From the NCBI RefSeq assembly GCF_036370855.1, contig NC_088099.1:26565501-26629500 (forward strand): DNA of 64,000 nucleotides. The letters run 5' to 3'. The DNA comes from Dromaius novaehollandiae (Eukaryota > Chordata > Aves > Casuariiformes > Dromaiidae). Below, one piece after another: positions 1 to 12,400 of this stretch. Position 1 is the first letter of the stretch, and every line of letters starts with the position of its first letter. The notes below the pieces were generated by a model. That model was not told where the DNA came from and searched no databases. It worked only from the letters and a program-made list of their open reading frames with translations. The position numbers and the translations under genes were made by a program.

Positions 1-149
1 AGTGTGAGACAGAAATATTCATTCTCATAGGCAGGTTAGAGCAAATACAAGAAAACAGAGTGGTATGTGAAGACTGGATTTAAGATCTTGGGAATCTTCG
101 GGTTAGAAACACAGCCCAAGAGCATGTCCAGAGTATCCTCAAAGGCTGA

Positions 150-1764
150 CTATAAGGAGGAGGTGTTATTACAGCTGAAACATTCAAAACTAGGAACGAA
201 TTGGTATTTGGTGTATATCTCCCCTTCCATCCAAGACTCAGCTAAAGAGACTAAAAATACACCTGCTGTCTGCATGGCATTGACCAGACCTCTGCAAGCA
301 AGAGCACAAGCAGTGCATGTGGAGCATATAACATACATACGTGAACACCTCTAGGAAAATGAACATGCTCTCACAAGCCTAAATGCTTTTATAATTACAC
401 TGTGAACAATAAAGACAATTTTGTACAGAATCCTGCTATGGGTGACAGCGGAATATTGTATTGGTGCTGCTCCATTTCTCTCCCTTTCACACAAACTCAC
501 ACAGTCGCACTTACCTTCAGCAAGATGATACATATTATTTGGTTCAGTCACTCTGTCTGAAAATTCAGACGTTGCCCTGCCACCTAGAGACTCCCTATTG
601 TATATGTGCTGGGCTGATGGAGAATCCCTGCTTGCTGGTGGTCTTCTGTGTTGTTGCATTTGGGCTACCTCCTCAGAGAGTTTACCTCTCTTTGGTGGCA
701 TGGGTTTGCAAACTTCAGTGTCTTCACTGACGATAACAACTTCTTCACGGGCAACAACATCTTGAGAAGATTCATGCACCCTGATGAAATCCTGAAGGAC
801 TTGGATGTCTGTTTAATGAAAAAATAACTGGAATTGAGTGGATAGGAAGGTGGCTTCTATCTGAAAACATCCAAAATATACCATCCTGGGCACTGACTCT
901 GTAACTGACTCAGAAAAGCACGCCCAAGTATCTGTTTGATTACCTATTGCAATTTGAGGCTCCATCAAAACCTTCTGAACCCTTTCATTCAGGGAGAACA
1001 TGGGAAGAGTATCTGTCTTCTCTCAGGAAGCAATTAAACACTACATTTTACTTCAGGTGCAAAGCTCCTTCCAGAAGTTGCTGCTTGCCACCACACCCCC
1101 AACCTATGTTTGTGGTCCCAGTTCCCACTTCTTTGCTGAAGATCGTCACCTCTCAGTCATGTCGGTGAAATCTTTTGAGCCTTGCTGTAAACCAGATCTC
1201 TTAACTGGTCCCGGGTCAAAACACACACGCATTTTTTTCTTAACACAAATCTTTCTCTAGGTGATATCAACAGCAAGTTTCTGTTTGTCTTCAGGAGGTC
1301 AAATTCAGGTAATCCTCTCCGGGGTACATAGGATCTTTTATACAGATCTTAACGATCCCTTTCTTTCTGATAAGATCCTACATCTTGATAAGATCACAAC
1401 ATAAGGCAGCTTCTCTCAAATTTCAGCAGTCCACTAAGAATAAAATAACCTGTCCTGCTCTGTTCATCGGCCTGCCTTTCTCCAGAAAATGCATTTCCCA
1501 CACTTTGGGAGTCCATGCACAGAATTTTCCAGTTACCTTTCCTCAAGCAGTTAGTGCATCGCGGAATGAGAGCGTTGCTCTTGTGGCTTTTAGAGGGACT
1601 GCTCTTTTGTGCTTCCAGTAGATGTAGGTAGCGTGTCAGGAGAGGCTCCCTCTCTGCTCTTTTGATGAGTTGCTCCTCCTGGAGGGTTCTCTTTGACTGA
1701 AGATATCTTTCCTTCATACTGCTCTTAGTTCTGTGCTGGCTTCTTCTGTCCGAGTATCTTTCAC
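150..1764 (-). CDS. Unrecognised gene, 3' part (four consistent exons, 5' end not found)
   Basis: I do not recognise this protein. Four minus-strand exons fit together: 1764-1537, 1021-944, 808-515 and 241-150, the last ending in a stop codon at 152-150. The internal exons are flanked by AG and GT (for example ACAG before 808 and G/GTAAGT after 515), and every junction is phase 1, so all four join in one open frame of about 230 codons. The deduced protein is hydrophilic. It has a basic, charged, probably helical stretch in the first exon (ERYLQSKRTLQEEQLIKRAE), a second helical piece (SLNERVQKVLMEPQIAID) and a Pro/Ser/Arg-rich stretch. No signal peptide or membrane segment is seen. A possible upstream exon ends at 3077 with a phase-1 donor and contains NDLHEAIKTINNFH, but its acceptor is poor. 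The start codon and polyA signal were not found. It could be a decayed gene, but the phase agreement argues against chance. Confidence 0.5.
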
Positions 1765-3410
1765 CTTCCAAAACATGACAAAGAAAACTATGAGAGGCTC
1801 TTACTCCAGAGCAAGAATCTTCTTATGGCAGCAACATGAACGACCAAGAGAAAGCTTTGTCAATGTTTCTCAAAAAGCAAGGTCTTTATCTGGGAGAGCT
1901 TGGTGATCTGTATGCACCTAAGAATTCAGCACAGGATGGATAAGCTAGCTGTAAAGTCTGACAGCATAAAATAGTCATGGCGTACGTGCTTAAAAGTCAA
2001 ATACACATTCAGTAGATTAGCAATGGTTACAGACAAATAACAGCTATTAAACCTTATCCAAAAACTTACCTTCCTTCATCCCTTCCTTATAACCAAGGCA
2101 GGTGGTGGTTTGATGTGTGAGACAAAGTCAGCCTGAGGTGTCAGCTGGATAGGTGCTCTTTCACTGGATGACAGCCTTCTCCTTCACTCTCCCAGTTTTC
2201 TTAAATCTTTTTCCTAAATTGCTTAGGAATAGATTGCTGCTAGGTAAGATAAAGATAAAAGTCAGATTTTTCCAGCTCCTTGTCCTTTTGCGGAGGAGCT
2301 GTAGATGCTGCAGATGCTGCTTAAGTAGACACTGCAGACACGGTTGGGAAAGACGAAACTGAAAGCAACTGAGTCTTGTCTACCGCCACCCTGTACAAAG
2401 TCTGGAGATCTGGGATCCGGCTTAATGACTCCCTTGGTGAGATCAGCAGAAATGGTATGATTAGGAAATTAACATATCCATAAAATGCTACACTTACTGA
2501 CAAGGTCTGTGGAATGATTACAGACAGTCATAATGAAATGTCCTTCATCTGTAGGCTCTCAAGCCAAACTTGCCCTCTTGTAACAGCCTGCTACTGACTG
2601 TGGCCAAGTTTGAAGCCTTGAGAAAAGGAATTGGCAAGTTCACCTCAGCTTTTTGGGACCAACAATATTTCGGGTGCTGGTTTTAAACTCACTGCAGTAC
2701 TTTGCTGTAGAACCAAGTAACAATCTCTCTTATGCTCTTGTAGAAAATCAGTGCAACAGAACTCAGTGCAAGACCTGGGGCAAATTTATTTACCACATCT
2801 CTAAACGAATTCATTTTACCCACTCACATGCATTCTCTCATAGAGTTCATTCACTTACACTCACACAACACATGCTCACAAGCACCGAGACACATGTGCC
2901 CAGCTGCTCTGGCCAGGGTCACTTGCATACAACACAGAAGACAAGGGACACTGGCTAATGATTCCTCATATTGTCTCTGGGGTTCTTCTTGTTTGGCGAA
3001 AAAGAACTAATTTTCTGACAAACCTTTCATATCCTTCCCTCTATGGCTTCATCATCTCTGCGTACACCTTTTATACCTTGATCATCTTCTGTTTCTACAC
3101 AGTCTCCGGAAGTCCCTCTCTGTGATTGAAGATGGAAATTATTAATAGTTTTGATGGCTTCATGCAAATCATTCTTCAAATTCTTCTTTGCCCTGCCTTA
3201 CTTTGTCTTCACATTTAACTTGCCAGAGCCCATGATCCTTTCTTGGTTTAGGCATAACAAGCTTTTTGAAGAACACCTTCTTCTAGTGCTTACACACACA
3301 CACGCACACACGCACTCTCTTCCCTTCATAGCAGTCTTAACATTTCTGTTACAAAACTCAACATTCTTTTTCTTCCTAACGCTCAGAAACAGACTTTCAG
3401 ATTGTTGAAC
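1765..3410. other. Stretch with no firm gene
   Basis: This lies upstream of the unrecognised minus-strand gene and probably holds its introns and missing 5' exons. Two coding-looking pieces were seen on the minus strand, around 2480-2260 and around 3180-3077, but neither could be placed with good splice sites at both ends. A short CA-rich microsatellite sits at about 3293-3316. No known interspersed repeat was recognised here. Confidence 0.4.
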
Positions 3411-3411
3411 A

Positions 3412-3600
3412 TAAGAGCAACAGTCTTGGGTCAGACCAAAGATCTATCTCACTTGGTAACCCATCTGCAACAATGGCCAAAAACAGATTTTAATGCCTCG
3501 GGGAAGGGTATTAAGAACTGGGTAATCACAGTGTTATTTTCTGAAACACTCTTACAGTTCAGAGATGCATATTAGGAATCCTCAGTATGCTGAACCTGTT
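3412..3600 (+). repeat. Old sauropsid interspersed repeat fragment
   Basis: The stretch opens with wording close to GGTCAGACCAAAGRTCYATC and runs through 'aacccatctgcaacaatggcc'. It resembles a dispersed element often met in bird, crocodile and turtle DNA, whose consensus reads like 'ggtcagaccaatggtccatctagcccagta...gtggcc'. The copy is heavily diverged and its right end is unclear. The family name was not determined. Confidence 0.4.
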
Positions 3601-3839
3601 TGAACCTATGTAAACCAAAATATCCTGGAGCACAGCGTTCCCCAGCTTAACTGTACAGCATGGGAAAAGAAACAAATTCCTTTGGTTTGGTTTGAACCTG
3701 CAGTTTGCTAGCCTTCTTGGATACCTGCTACTTCTTGAAGTAGAATAGGCAACGAAAGCCCCTTTGCAATTCACCCTCTCCCTGCCTCTCATGATCATAT
3801 CCCCATGTCATATCCCCACTGGCATTCTCTTTCTAGAAC

Positions 3840-4660
3840 CACAACTCCTAGCCTGCTCTGTTGCTTACCATACAGAAGTCCTTGAGCATTCTTGTTGCCC
3901 TCCCCAAACCTTTGCCAGTTCTACTGTATCCTTTCTGATGTAAAGGGAGCTAAATCGTACATAATATTCAACAGCGCACATGCAGGAACGCCATGGGTTT
4001 ACATAATGACAATACTTTCTGAAGTGTTTTCTGTTTCTTTTCTAATAATTTCTAACATTCAAATGCCTTTTGAGCAATGAGGTGGCTATTTATTAACCAC
4101 AAGTTTTGATTTCTGAATAGTGATGATCATTAGATTACTCGGGGCCTATCATATCATTTTTCTTATCCCTTTTCACTTATCTACATCAAATCTCATCTGC
4201 CAAGTCCAGTCAGCAACTTTTGTGAAGGTTTTCTGCAGTGTTTTATCATCAACCTTTGTTTTTACTAGTCTTCATTGTCATCAGACTTTTTTTGCTTACC
4301 TTTGCACTCCCTTTCAAGGTCATTTATGCTAAACACCATAGGTCACAGGTCAGATACCTGCGGGACTCTATCGGTGTCTACCACTGTTAAAACCAACTGC
4401 TCATTGCAATTTTTGTTTTTCCATCTTTTAAACGTTTACTCATATCAAGACCTTCCCTCTTATCCAATGACTGCTTTGTTTCCATAAGAGGTTTTGGTGG
4501 AGAGCCTTCTCAAAAGCTTTTTGGATATATAAGCAGACTATTGCAATCAGATTTCCCTTGTCCACACGTCTGTTAAGGCCTTCAAAAAATGCCCATAAGT
4601 TTGTGAGGCAGAATTCCTCTTTCCAAAAACTGTGCTTATTCTCCCCCGATACAGCCAATA
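3840..4660 (-). mobile_element. Old CR1-type LINE fragment, reverse transcriptase region, minus strand
   Basis: Read on the minus strand, 4660-4440 gives a decayed reverse transcriptase segment (LTNLWAFFEGLNRRVDKG, then IQKAFEKALHQNLL). This matches the CR1/L3-type pattern 'LTNL..FF..V...VDKG...D.VYLDFSKAFD.V.H..LL'. Its catalytic-region residues are already changed. Further left the plus strand carries the complement of the downstream CR1 coding region, around 'catctgcca' at 4194 and 'acataatgacaatactttctgaagtg' near 4003. The copy lacks both element ends and is much more diverged than the neighbouring plus-strand CR1, so it inserted earlier. Confidence 0.6.
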
Positions 4661-4675
4661 TGGCATTTTTGGGGG

Positions 4676-5446
4676 TACTCATGAAGTTCAACAAAGAGAA
4701 GTGCAAAGTCCTGCACCTGGGGCGGAATAATCCCATACACCAGTACAGGCTGGGGACTGACCAGCAACTTTGTAGAGAAAGGCCCTGGGGGTCCTGGTGA
4801 ACGCCAAATCAACATGAGCCAGCAATGTGCTCTTGTAGCAAAGAAGGCCAATGGTATCCTGGACTACATTAGGAAGAGCTTTGCCAGCAGGTTGAGAGAG
4901 GTGATCTTTCCTCTCTACTCAGCCCTGGTGAGACCACGCCTGGAGTGCTGGGTCCAGTTCTGGGCTCCCCAGTACAAGACAGACATGAATATACTGGAGC
5001 AAGTCCAGCAAATGGCCATGAAGATGATTAAGGCACTGGAGCATGAGACAAATTAGGAGAGGCCGAGACAGCTGGGATTGCTTAGCCTTGAGAAGAGAAG
5101 GCTCAGGGTGGATCTTGTCAATGTGTAAAAATATCTGATGGGAGGATGTAAGGAAAACAGAGCCAGACTCTTCTCAGTACTATTCAGTGACAGGACAAGA
5201 AGCAATGGGCACAAAATGAAATAGAGGAAATTGTTTAAACATAAGAAAGAAATTTTACTGTAATGTGATTGAATACTGGAACAGGTTCCTGAGAGACTGT
5301 GGAGTATCCATCCTTGGAGATATTCAAAACCCAGCTGGACACAGTCCTGGGCAACCTGTTAGCTGACCCTGCTTTGAGATGGGGGGGCTGGACTAGACAG
5401 TCTCCAGAAGTCCCTTCCAACCTCAAATATTCTATGAGTCTATGAA
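4676..5446 (+). mobile_element. CR1 LINE, 5'-truncated 3' end, plus strand
   Basis: This carries the C-terminal end of the CR1 ORF2 protein: MKFNKEKCKVLHLGRNNP at 4681, then [18 protein letters not shown] and the block [18 protein letters not shown]. The 3' untranslated part follows, ending in the CR1 signature 'tattctatgagtctatga' at about 5429-5446. The coding part is split between two frames (4558-4800 and 4814-5056) and is therefore dead. It is 5'-truncated at about 4676, as is usual for CR1, and abuts an older CR1 of the opposite orientation. It lies between the unknown gene and the 3' end of the ACCS-like gene. Confidence 0.85.
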
Positions 5447-5796
5447 CTCCGAAAATTGGTGTAAGGCAGATATTTATCTTTATGTTATCAGCTTGAGTAG
5501 TGTAAGCTTGCCAAGTCTAAATGCCAAGAAAAACAGGCCAAAGCCCATGTTGCTATCAGGAACACAAATTCCGAGGAATCATAAGGCTTACCACAGTGAG
5601 ACATTCCTCCTACTTAGGGTCAACAGAAGCTGTCTGTTATTTTTGCAATTCCAGTTTTCCCTCACCAAACCTAAATAATGGAACAAACTGTGAATTAAGT
5701 CTGCAAATAGTTAAAAAAAACCCTCCAAAGTATAAGAAGTTCCCACACACCTCTGCCAAATGAGTGTACATTACAGATATCCAAGGTAGTTTTATA

Positions 5797-5802
5797 TTTA
5801 AT
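5797..5802 (-). terminator. Possible polyA signal (ATTAAA) of the ACCS-like gene
   Basis: An ATTAAA hexamer on the minus strand lies about 600 nt past the ACCS-like stop codon. No AATAAA was seen nearer on that strand. It is only a candidate. Confidence 0.25.
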
Positions 5803-6401
5803 GTATAAAACTGGTCCAAACTGCTGATATTTTGCAATGAATTCGAGCACACAAAAAATCTGAAAGGGATCATGAAAACCTATAAGCTAAATGCATTCTC
5901 AGAAAGTACTGCCTTAGCCTGCATATTCAGAAAGAGGCATGTAATGTTCAAACTGCTTAAAGAGATCCTCCAAGAATACATAAAAACTTTTCGCCACCTA
6001 AAATAATCTAGCAGCATTTGATTATCAAATGCAATTCGGTACTTTCAGGCTTCTGATTAAAATACACAGTCTACAAAATACAGCAATGCACACAACAATT
6101 TTTACCAATGTGTTCAAAATTTTGTAATTCAACAGCTGTGCAAGCACACACATAAGACTCTCTGATTTTACTGACACTTAGCACACTTAAAGTTGAGTGA
6201 AACTGAGTACCGTGCTGAAGAGGGGCTAATTTCAGAATATCGATGATGCCCAGTTTCCTAAAATTCAATTTTAGCAGTCCCACTTGCAAATTTAGTAATG
6301 TCAGGTCACAGCAAAGTGAGATTGCTATGCAAGGTTACAGCCAAAAATACTGGTCACACACTCCCTTAGTAAACAACAGCTTGCTAAATTGTGACAAGTC
6401 A

Positions 6402-9400
6402 TTAAATGCATATATGGTTGTAATAAAGAAGTATATTTTTTAACTGGGAGACATCATCTCCTGGTGTGTTTGAAGGGTTGCCTGAAGAACCTTCTGCTAG
6501 AGTGCATAAAGCATCTGCATTAGAAGATGTGTTGTTTGCAGTTGATTCAGCAGCATCAGTGTGCAGTATTTGCTTAAGTCTCTGAATACCTGTAAAAAGG
6601 AAATACAGTTCACTACAAATTTCTCTTCGTCAAAAGAAGCAGTGGAAACAGAAGGGAAATACTGACTGGACACACAGAAATGATTTTCACCATGAGAGTG
6701 ATTAAACGCTGGAAAGGTTGCTCAGAGAGGCTAGGTAATCTCCATCTTTGGACAGTCCCAAAACTTGCCTGAAGAAGGCCCTGAGCAACCTACTCTGGCT
6801 CACAACCTGGCCCTGCTTTGAGCAGGATGCTGTACTAGATGCCCAGAGAGTTCCCTTCCAACATACATTTTTCTATGATTCTATAGTCCCATTACTCCCA
6901 TTACTTCACAAACCCTTTTGACGACAATGTACAGCATTGATTCAGAAATGAATACTTTATGACATATGACACAGGTGAATTTTTCATATCCAACATAAGA
7001 GCCACATAAAAATGAGTGGTGCTGGGGAATTCTCACGTGATATAAAGGGTAATCTGAGAGAGGAAAGAGCATGTTATATAAAATTTGGTTCACTGACTCT
7101 TGATAGAGTTGAAAATGATTTTTAAAATAAAGCTCTGCAAACTTTAAACGTTTGATATAATCCAAAATAAATGCTTTGTAATCGACGCTCTGGGCCAATC
7201 TAATACTTCCCAGTTTATACAAACTCTAAAAACATCCCTCACAGGCCTAGAGGGAACAGTCAGATTTGAACTTATCATTCGTAATGTTACCGTTTTGTAA
7301 AACTTGCATACTACTTCATGGCGCATTAAAAGTAAAACACACTTACACAAGTAAATCTTATCCACAGAATCAGAGAAAACCAGTCTAAACCACCCAGGCT
7401 CGTAACAATAAAAAGCTTTTCCAGGACTAATCAGGAGTTTTTCATCAAGCAGCTTCTGCCATAATTCAAGTTCAGCTTCAAATGTCTGTGATTTTAAGAA
7501 CTAAAAGAAGAAAATAAAACTTTATTAAAGACTGAACAAATTCATAAATTCTTTAAAAGGTTTTTCAAGGACCTGATATTAAAATGTTTAACAACATACA
7601 TGACTAATTTTTTTTTTTTTTTTTACATTCCCACCCCTTTCCAAATTTCTTACATACTTTTCTGAAGTCTGCCCACACATACAGTCCTCCTGAACTTTTG
7701 AGCACAGGTATTCCAACACCTGCAAGTCCATCCACAAGAATATTCTGTGCTTCTTTAAGTCGCTTTTTGTTGGTGGGAAAAAACACGTTATTCAACCAAT
7801 CTACCAAAGCAAGAAAAATAGCATTCTGTTTTATTTCTGCCTATAAAGGAAAAATAATACAGTTCAATGGAAATATTTCTAGTGGGACTAACCTCTGTCA
7901 CTAATGAATTGGCTGAGAACATGCTGAACAGGTCCAGGACAGCCATGGAAGACAGCCAGTTGATTCACAGCTTTCTGAATTTCATGATTTCTGGTATACA
8001 GTACTCCAACTCTGATACCACTCATACCAAAATCCTTGTAGGACAAAAAGAAGAGAGAGGGGTAAAATTTTTACTTTATGCTTGTATTTTATCAAACCAC
8101 CATCTACAGTCATTATGATATATAGGAAAGAAATTCTCAGAAAAATTAGATTGCCACATCAACTGTGTGGCAAAATAAAACTTCCCTACCCTGTAATAAT
8201 AGCATTTGATGACACAGTAAGAAGAATCTTAAAACTACTGAGAACAGATGAGTAAATACAGAGAATAAATTTGGAACTATCAGTACTGGCTATTTAAACC
8301 TGTGCTCTGCAACAGCCACTGTTCATAAGTGCTTCCAAATCTACGTAAGTATGCAATAGCATAAACATATTAACGTAAACTTTCCCTGAGTCCTTATGCA
8401 GGAATCTGTATTGTTTCACTGTGCAAGGCGTGAAATCCAGCTTTCTGTTCTTGCAAGTTGCTTAACCTGTACTACTAACTTGATGGAAAGCAATATCTAT
8501 CAACATATTTGTACATAATACTGATAAAAACAATATACTATTCTTAATATTTATGAAACTAGCCTTTTGTTCTTCATTGAGCAAAACTCCCATTAGAGGC
8601 AAGGAAATCATTAGTCACACAGAGAATGAAAGATCAAGCCCAAGAAATTTAGGATAGCAACTATATAGTAACATTAAAGTTAAAAATATTGACTACTGTG
8701 CCATTTCTAGAAATGATCATTTTAATATACAGTGCAAGGACTGTTCCATCCCATAATAAAAAAAAGCAGCCAAAACACTGTGCAGCTAATAAATAAAGTA
8801 CCTAATAAATCCCACTTTGCAGTGGGAGCTGTAAAATTATGTAGCACACCAAGTGTTCACTTCTAATACGAAAACCTTGAAAATGTTCTCCACACAGAAG
8901 TGTATGTGCTATCTATTCAAGTGTGACAGGACTGACAAATAAATGATTAGCTATGGAGTTTTCCACCCATTACATGAGCTGGAAGCATATAATTTCTGAA
9001 ATTCTGGAGCAAATTCCCACGTGGCCAAATGGAGTCCCCAGCATGATAAAAAACAGCCAGCAACTTCCAAACTACAGTGTGGCGGGCGAAGGGAGGGGAA
9101 GGAAGGAAGGGGAAGGAGAAGGTGAAGGCAACATGCTGCCAAGCCAACAGAAAATAGTACAACCCAGTTACAAAGAGAATTTTTGGAGAAAGCAACAGAG
9201 AATAGAATTTTTTAGAGAATAGACTTGTTAACCCATTCTTGAAGCATTATGGGTTTCTTGGATAATCTTTTATGCATGTTAACTATCTCCAGATATAGAC
9301 AGCAATAATGAAAGAGAAGTTAGTGACTTTACCACATTTGCCTTAGAGGCCAACAACTAAAAACACACCTGCCTTATACCCTCACTCTACCCCAATATGT

Positions 9401-12400
9401 CTCACTGTTGTTTCTAAGCAGTCATCTGTTTACAGTTCCCTCCAAGACAAGAAAAGGTAAAATGCTATATCTCCAAAATGAAAAATGTTTCAACTTTCTC
9501 TATGCTTCCCCACACCAAATACAGCAACAAGCAATGCCTTTAATACGTAAGCATTAGCTTTTTCTGTTAAGTAGATCACAAAGTAGAGACTCTGTACTTT
9601 AACAAATTTTAGACCATCGAAGAAGAAAATAAATAAACAAGGAGAAACTCAATTTGGCACCTATAATATACATTTTGTGAGAATAATCCAAGAAATTTTT
9701 GTGGAGAAATATGTTTGTGTTTTAATTTATGATATTTCTATATATATATCTCTATTGACCTACCTTGCTAAAACCCCACATAAAATGTGTCCGTTCTGGA
9801 TCTGGTACACTGAATGAGAAAAGAGGAAGTTAAAAAGAACTGCTGCTATAGAGGAACAAATTATACACGTTACAAAAAATTTAAAATAGGTGAAATTATA
9901 GTACATTTTTAGTAAAATTTGTATATAAGCCTTTAAAGTGTTATGACTTTTTTTCAGAGATCTTGTAACAAAACTTTATCCTACGAGACACACACACACA
10001 CGCACGTGCACAAACAGAAAAGAAAATGATTTGCACTAAGACATAATGGTCTGGTTAAAATTCCCACTGTTTCTCATTATAGTAATCAAACTCATATTGA
10101 AACAAAAATTGTGTTTCCATAAATGGTGCAAAATGGCTCTTGATGGAGAGGAATTCTTTGCTCAGCTATGCTATATTTCAGGCTATGCTCACTATAGCAG
10201 GTAACCTGCACAACTTCTAACAGCTTCATTTGCATTACAGTGAAATCCTTACACTGTGTAAGAGGAAATAACAGAAAAAAGCAAAATGGCAAGATGACTA
10301 AGGGCTCTGTCTATTTTTGATTGTTATTACTATACTTTGCACACCAGCTGGTAGCAAGAGACCTGCTCTTGTATTAACTAGTCTCATAGTTGCAAAGGTC
10401 TGGATGTGAGTTAGTTATACTGACTAACCAGAAGTTTGAAAAAACTGGCATAGGTTCTATTTAGGATTAAATATCTTCCGATCCCCGCTAAGAAATCACA
10501 CTTACGAGTCCAGGCTCAGGACACTGGTGAAGGTGGCATCACCGTAAACAGACAGCATGTATATTTCATCCACGATGACATGCAAGTCGTATCTATGCAT
10601 AGAGAAATACAGGCATATTAGCATATTTAAAAGAAAGGTCTTTGCATATATATATTAACTATTGCCATGGCAAAGTACCCATAAACATGCCTATTTGCTA
10701 TTACACTCACCCTACAAGTTTTACCCCCAAATCAATTCTTTTTAAGGTCCCAAGGCATACTGTAAGCAACTGAGCATCACCTGCTGTTTACACATATCTG
10801 ATATTTCTCTGCAGCAATAACATCCTGTTCCATAATATCTGAAATAAAATCTGAGTGCATGCTTAATCCAATGGTTCTCAGGATTGTGTGTGGTCCCCAC
10901 TCAAACCGTACTTAAAATTTCAAACAAACGGAACTGTATATTATAGTCCCCTTTACCGTACAAGATTTGCTCAGTGAAACTTGAAACAAATGCAGATGTT
11001 AGATGAAGATCACTTACGTTAACTCCCGCTGTGAAAGCCACAACAAACAGCAAGCCATCATAGAAGTATCACACTCGATACTAGGAAGCCTTGGGCATAT
11101 TCAGAAATAGCAAATAAGTGGCAGAATGCTTTAAACACCCAAGTAGCACAGGTTCCCCAGTCTAACAAAACCTCATTTAAATTGATTGTTGACTTTTATA
11201 ATTTTTTTAAAAAAGGAAACTGGGTTTCAGAACAGCTTTTACATTAAAAATATATATGTTTTTTCTAATCATTATTCTCTAACATTTTAGTACCAACTTA
11301 AGTTGGTTGCATCCTGAAATCCAGGGACCATGCTGGGAAAAAGATACATTTGTCATTTAAAAAAACTGCTAACTGGAAATAGTGCGCTAAACTCTACCAG
11401 CCTCCACTGCTCTTTCTACAAAAAAAAACCCATGCCAAAAATGCAGGAACATTATGTTATTCTGTTTCAAAATAAAATAAACCAGCAGGAGTTTTTGGTA
11501 AATAATGAACAATTAATACTAACCTACTCTATTTAAGATTGTCAGAAACTATCCAAGCACTATTAGATTTTGAAGTATGTTCAGAATTTTGTAGTCATTC
11601 TTTGGCAAAAGCTCATTGAAATAATAAGGGTATACATTAAAAAAATTAAAGGGATGTTTTTCAAAAGGAAGTATTTTTTCCTCTATCAGTACCCAAAGGA
11701 TTCAGGAGACTGTGAAGGCTGAGAATGCGAGCTCTGAGCTGGGCAAAGATAAAAGATGTGGAATGGGACAGAGACATCTTGGAGGTATCTTCCTTTGAAT
11801 TTGTTTATAAATCTCAAATTCAAATTAAGTAGGTATAAAAGATACTAAGACACTTCAGACAGTTAAATTACTCTTGGACAACTAAATTACTTTCCCCCAA
11901 TATCAAATTTTATTATTTTCTTATTTTGATACTATTTCAAGTGACAGCACTAGCCATATTTACATTTTTCACTGCTAAAGACTCTGGTAATCATCTGTTG
12001 TCATTTTTCTGAGCCATGCATCAAAGCAGGTTAATAAAGAAATACAATTACGCAAATAAAAAGCTTTATTAGTTTAAACCACACATTAAAAATCCCAAAG
12101 ATATTTCATTCAGGAACACATTGCTGGACCCCAATTTAAGTAACATATTTTAGTGTTCCCAGCAAAGCCAAATAAAAAGGACAGCTATATAAGAAACATG
12201 ACCAGGCCCCTGTATACCACCTCCCAGGAACAGGTACAAACCAAAGAACAAGAGATCACCAAAGGTGATTTTTCATTACTGCTCTATTGCATAATGGAAA
12301 ATTAAATAACAAGCAAACAGCACTAGGACTCAAACCTGTGCGCAAACTCTAGACATTCTTTCAGTAACTGTGCTGGGTAAATGTCCCCTAATGGATTGTG

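Noticed and set aside
461-730. Plus-strand 89-codon frame
   Set aside because: It is the antisense shadow of the minus-strand exon 808-515, and has no splice sites or protein likeness of its own.
2066-2110. A strong GTAAGT donor near 2070 (minus) suggesting another exon of the unknown gene
   Set aside because: The frame needed to join exon 1764 meets a TGA shortly upstream, with no acceptor between the stop and the donor.
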